This document shows positions 6,392 to 9,180 of a stretch of DNA of 9,180 bases, piece after piece (within the stretch, counting starts at the first letter, position 1; the number at the start of each line of letters is the position of its first letter). The stretch is from Cytophagales bacterium. Lineage in GTDB: Bacteria > Bacteroidota > Bacteroidia > Cytophagales > UBA9547. The position numbers were made by a program, and so were the translations under genes. The stretch lies in the NCBI GenBank assembly GCA_025360395.1, contig JANYCH010000218.1, forward strand, positions 1 to 9,180, written 5' to 3'. The notes below the pieces were generated by a model. That model did no database searches. It was not told the origin of the DNA and saw only the letters and a list, made by a program, of their open reading frames with translations.

Positions 6392-7477
6392 ATGAGCTCG
6401 AATAAAAACAATTATGTAGTTATTATGGCTGGCGGCATTGGTAGCCGTTTTTGGCCTTTCAGCAGGAACAACCATCCTAAACAATTTCATGATATCCTGG
6501 GTACAGGAAAAACGATGATGCAGCAAACAGCTGAACGTTTTGGAAATATTTGTCCCACGGAAAATATATTTATTGTAACTAATAAAATTTACAAGGATAA
6601 AGTAAAGGAACAACTTCCTTACCTATCTGATAATCAGATACTTCTGGAACCTATTGCCAGAAATACGGCTCCTTGCGTAGCATATGCAGCATACAAGATA
6701 TATCATCAGAATCCTGATGCCAATATTATAGTGGCACCATCGGACCATGTAATACTAAAGGAAAGAGAATTTGAGAATTACATTGAAGAGGCTCTTTCAC
6801 AGACGGCACAAAATGATATTATTGTAACGCTTGGAATTAAGCCACACAGACCGGATACCGGCTATGGTTACATCCAGTTTCTTGAAAACAAGAGTTTTGG
6901 TGAATTGCATAAGGTTAAAACCTTTACCGAAAAACCTAATCTTGAAGTGGCCAAGCAATTTGTTGAAAGCGGTGAATTCGTCTGGAATGCCGGAATTTTT
7001 CTTTTCAACGCTAAGACAATCTTAAAGGCATTTGAAGAGAATATGCCGGAAACTGCCGAATTATTCAAACAAGGTAATGCATCTTATTTCACTAATGAAG
7101 AGAGCAAGTTTATAGATTCTGCTTATTCTCAATGTAAAAGCATTTCCATAGACTATGGCATAATGGAAAAGGCTACTAACGTTAACGTGTTGTTGTGTGA
7201 ATTTGGCTGGAGCGATTTAGGTACCTGGAAATCGCTTTACGAAATCTCTAAAAAAGATGGAAATGAGAATGCATTAAGTGGTAAACATCTTTTGTATGAT
7301 ACCCAAAATTGCATTGTAAGGACTTCCCCAAACAAAGTGGTTGTAGTAGAAGGACTTGATAATTATATAGTTGCAGAATTCGAGAATGTATTTATGATCT
7401 GTAAAAAGGATAGTGAACAAAAAGTGAAACAATTCCTTAATGATGCCAAAGAAAGATTTGGAGAGGATTTTGTATGA
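6392..7477 (+). CDS. manC: Mannose-1-phosphate guanylyltransferase
   Basis: The enzyme makes GDP-mannose from GTP and mannose-1-phosphate in the cytoplasm, supplying mannose, fucose and related sugars for surface polysaccharides and glycoproteins. At 361 aa it is the short monofunctional form, without the phosphomannose isomerase domain fused to many long ManC/AlgA proteins. The nucleotidyltransferase signature is clear: MAGGIGSRFWPFSR (12-25) followed by PKQF (29-32). EPIARNTAP (86-94) and VAPSDHV (114-120) are typical of the family. TFTEKP (177-182) is the sugar-phosphate loop, and NAGIFLF (199-205) and GWSDLGTW (272-279) follow. The C-terminal part from about 295 fits the beta-helix domain. 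The ATG at 6392 begins just before the catalytic signature, as expected. The stop codon overlaps the start of the PAP2 gene (ATGA), so the two are almost certainly co-translated. Confidence 0.95.
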   Translation: MSSNKNNYVVIMAGGIGSRFWPFSRNNHPKQFHDILGTGKTMMQQTAERFGNICPTENIFIVTNKIYKDKVKEQLPYLSDNQILLEPIARNTAPCVAYAAYKIYHQNPDANIIVAPSDHVILKEREFENYIEEALSQTAQNDIIVTLGIKPHRPDTGYGYIQFLENKSFGELHKVKTFTEKPNLEVAKQFVESGEFVWNAGIFLFNAKTILKAFEENMPETAELFKQGNASYFTNEESKFIDSAYSQCKSISIDYGIMEKATNVNVLLCEFGWSDLGTWKSLYEISKKDGNENALSGKHLLYDTQNCIVRTSPNKVVVVEGLDNYIVAEFENVFMICKKDSEQKVKQFLNDAKERFGEDFV

Positions 7478-8049
7478 GTTTTTGGAGTAAAATAGTAGAA
7501 GCAGATCAAAATTTATTTTTCTTTCTAAATTCCAGGCATTTTGACTGGCTTGACCAGTTTATGTTTTGGTTTAGTTCAGATTGGTTTTGGCTGCCTTTAT
7601 ATGCGTTTTTTATTTATCTGCTGATAAAAAGGTATCAAAGGAAATCGTGGCTCCCAATAGCATTTATTTTTGCAGGGGTCATAATGAGCGATCAGATTTC
7701 AGGAGTTATAAAAAAGTCTGTTCAAAGACCCCGTCCTACACATGATCAGACATTGCTCAGAGAGATTCATACAGTAAATAGTTATGAAGGAGGCCAATAT
7801 GGATTTGTCTCTTCCCATGCAGCCAACACATTCTGTATTGCCACAATGTTAATCTCATTTTTATACTTTCGAACTTTTGCAAGTGCTTTGATAATCCTGT
7901 GGGCCTTATTAGTATCCTACAGTAGAATATATTTAGGTGTGCATTTTCCAGCCGATATATTAGGTGGGGCATTGTTGGGTATAATTGTGGCTATATCACT
8001 CATTATTATTAAGAAAAGAGTGGAAAAGCGGCTAATTTACAGGGCCTGA
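7474..8049 (+). CDS. PAP2-family membrane phosphatase, 191 aa
   Basis: This is an integral inner-membrane acid phosphatase of the PAP2 family. The three catalytic motifs are present: KX6RP at K80-P88 (ending RPRP), the SSH of FVSSHA (S113-H115, in place of PSGH), and SRX5HX3D at S150-D161 (catalytic H157). Five or six hydrophobic segments are visible, roughly 37-51, 60-78, 118-132, 136-149 and 163-180. Likely substrates are undecaprenyl pyrophosphate, phosphatidylglycerol phosphate or lipid A phosphates; the sequence does not decide between them. The gene starts inside the manC stop (ATGA), with GAGAGGA six bases upstream, one of the few Shine-Dalgarno-like signals in the window, which fits translational coupling. 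With manC upstream, recycling of the lipid carrier of a mannose-containing glycan is a reasonable inference. Confidence 0.93.
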   Translation: MSFWSKIVEADQNLFFFLNSRHFDWLDQFMFWFSSDWFWLPLYAFFIYLLIKRYQRKSWLPIAFIFAGVIMSDQISGVIKKSVQRPRPTHDQTLLREIHTVNSYEGGQYGFVSSHAANTFCIATMLISFLYFRTFASALIILWALLVSYSRIYLGVHFPADILGGALLGIIVAISLIIIKKRVEKRLIYRA

Positions 8050-8087
8050 TTTTCATTATTTTAATTTTTTGATTAGAATTACAAAAG

Positions 8088-8109
8088 TTCTTTATTTTAG
8101 AATAAAGAA
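8088..8109. terminator. AT-rich hairpin, candidate terminator
   Basis: A perfect 9 bp inverted repeat, TTCTTTATT and AATAAAGAA, is separated by the 4-base loop TTAG and followed by TTTT. It begins 38 bp after the PAP2 stop and 59 bp before the next start, where the manC-PAP2 transcript would be expected to end. The stem has only two G-C pairs and the T run is short, so it may be a weak terminator or a chance palindrome in AT-rich DNA. Confidence 0.4.
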
Positions 8110-8146
8110 TTTTAATACCACTTATGTCATTAACAATTACAGCATT

Positions 8147-9180
8147 ATGAAAAACCTGTTACTTTTTACTTTTTTCATTGTTTGCCCATTTTTGCTCCAA
8201 GCCCAGGACGATATGAAACTTGTAAAGGACGGGATCATCATGCGTGAAGGCAAAGTTTATAAAATTGATAGGGATGGTACAACTACTCTGGTTGTGACTG
8301 AGTCAGATTTAGGAAACGGCACCCATGTTTCAAGGAGCGGTGATATATCCTGGCCAGGAGGAGTTAAAACCAAACTTAAAGAGGGTGAAATAATATTGAA
8401 AAGCGGAGGATTAGGAATTTTGCAGTCTCGTGTAAAGCAACTTAACGGATACATTTTTAAGGATGGAAAAATGTGCGAAATAAGCCCGACTACATTAAGA
8501 GCTTTGGAAACCGAAAGGACTGTGGCAGATAGTAATAGAATCAGGCCAGATGGTAAGTATTTTATCGGGAAAGGAGATAGATTCATTCAAATACGTGAAA
8601 ATGAAGTTGTTACCTTAGCTGGTGAAGTATTGATGATTACTGAAGAGAATGCTTTTGAATCTTATGTGATCAAAAGGGATGCAATAGTAATTAAGTCAGT
8701 AAACAGCAAAATGGGAATTGTAGATGCAGACTACCTTTTTCCAAATGGTACCAAAGTAAATTCTCAGGGTGTTGTGACTACTAAAGAAGGACTATCGTTC
8801 TCTTTGCATAATGGTGAAAAGTTGAACTCAAAAGGTGAGTTATTTCTGCAAAACGACGGCTTATTCAGTAATGGACTTGTTAAAAAGGAAGGTTTGGTTT
8901 ATTTAGTAAAGGACGGTAAGGTATCTGCATTGAAGGATGATTATGTACAAGATACCACAAGGGTGAGCACAAAAGGGATAATTACATATTCAGATAAACC
9001 AGAAAAATTTGTAATGAAGGAAGGCGATGTGGTTTCGCTGGATGGTAAATTGATGGTGGCAAGTTCAGGATGTGTTGATAAATCGAAAAAAGAACGTTTT
9101 ATAATAGACCACATTGCTTTTAAAGAAGGTAAACTTTTTATTATAAAAGATGCTGAATCTTCACTTTTAACGAAGGAAAT
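8147..9180 (+). CDS. Secreted DUF6799-like repeat protein, 3' end cut by window edge
   Basis: The frame is open from the ATG at 8147 to the right edge, giving 344 codons. The N-terminus MKNLLLFTFFIVCPFLLQAQ is a signal peptide with cleavage near residue 19, and no lipobox cysteine follows. The mature region is built from degenerate repeats of about 70 residues. Each has short Gly-turn strands of the kind KxGKVYxI, NGTxVxxxG and LxxGExIxxxG, resembling the DUF6799 family of Bacteroidota. Equivalent turn positions are near 57 (NGT), 130 (NRI), 200 (NGT) and 270 (TTR), spacings of 73, 70 and 70. A fifth unit begins near 320 and continues past the window. The protein is lysine- and aspartate/glutamate-rich and probably all-beta, located in the periplasm or outside the cell. 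I know no function for it. No exact TAnnTTTG lies just upstream, and the start is chosen because it opens directly onto the signal peptide. Confidence 0.82.
   Translation, partial: MKNLLLFTFFIVCPFLLQAQDDMKLVKDGIIMREGKVYKIDRDGTTTLVVTESDLGNGTHVSRSGDISWPGGVKTKLKEGEIILKSGGLGILQSRVKQLNGYIFKDGKMCEISPTTLRALETERTVADSNRIRPDGKYFIGKGDRFIQIRENEVVTLAGEVLMITEENAFESYVIKRDAIVIKSVNSKMGIVDADYLFPNGTKVNSQGVVTTKEGLSFSLHNGEKLNSKGELFLQNDGLFSNGLVKKEGLVYLVKDGKVSALKDDYVQDTTRVSTKGIITYSDKPEKFVMKEGDVVSLDGKLMVASSGCVDKSKKERFIIDHIAFKEGKLFIIKDAESSLLTKE

Noticed and set aside
6341..6613. Minus-strand frame over the hemH-manC gap and the manC start
   Set aside because: It covers the conserved manC catalytic signature on the other strand and would erase the divergent promoter region; its protein has no family features.
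6868..7068. Minus-strand frame inside manC
   Set aside because: It lies within the conserved sugar-phosphate binding part of manC and resembles nothing known.
8257..8586. Minus-strand frame of 109 codons inside the repeat protein
   Set aside because: The plus strand has a longer frame with a signal peptide and repeat structure across the whole region, so this frame is a shadow.
1..9180. Mobile element, CRISPR, toxin-antitoxin or phage system
   Set aside because: No transposase, integrase, short spaced direct repeats, small paired genes or phage families were seen, and the genes look like ordinary chromosome of uniform composition.

Overview
The window is about 9.2 kb of AT-rich, gene-dense DNA that reads as ordinary chromosome from a member of the Bacteroidota, probably the Cytophagia/Sphingobacteriia side. 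Three things support this. The gene families fit: an Ig-like (Big_5) lipoprotein, a PEGA-like lipoprotein, a DUF6799-like repeat protein and a ferrochelatase with a cysteine-rich insert. Several starts have a Bacteroidota-type -7 element (TAnnTTTG) just upstream. Shine-Dalgarno sequences are mostly absent. The phylum is inferred with good confidence; the family is not resolved. No tRNA, rRNA, CRISPR array, insertion sequence or prophage gene was seen, and no stretch over 300 bases lacks a gene.

Layout. Positions 1-1571 (minus) hold a surface lipoprotein that runs off the left edge. It lies 51 bp downstream of mnmG (1623-3488, minus), the tRNA-modifying enzyme, and is probably co-transcribed with it. 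The 113 bp between mnmG and a divergent conserved hypothetical gene (3602-4168, plus) contain two parS-like ParB sites, at 3494-3509 and 3556-3571, and each overlaps a predicted promoter. Next come a small lipoprotein (4165-4542, minus) and a probable outer-membrane beta-barrel protein (4553-5272, plus), whose divergent starts are only 10 bp apart. Ferrochelatase hemH (5262-6278, minus) and manC (6392-7477, plus) diverge from a 113 bp promoter region. manC overlaps a PAP2 phosphatase (7474-8049, plus) by ATGA. A secreted repeat protein (8147 onward, plus) runs off the right edge.

How the genes relate. From mnmG to manC, six neighbours alternate in strand with very short or overlapping junctions, so most are separate transcription units rather than one pathway. 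The clearest functional pair is manC-PAP2: GDP-mannose supply for glycans, coupled to a membrane phosphatase that could recycle the lipid carrier or act on lipid phosphates. The most notable non-coding signal is the pair of parS-like sites, which suggests that this locus is part of the chromosomal centromere and may lie near the replication origin. No new defence, mobile or biosynthetic system is visible; most of the window is conserved core or envelope genes.
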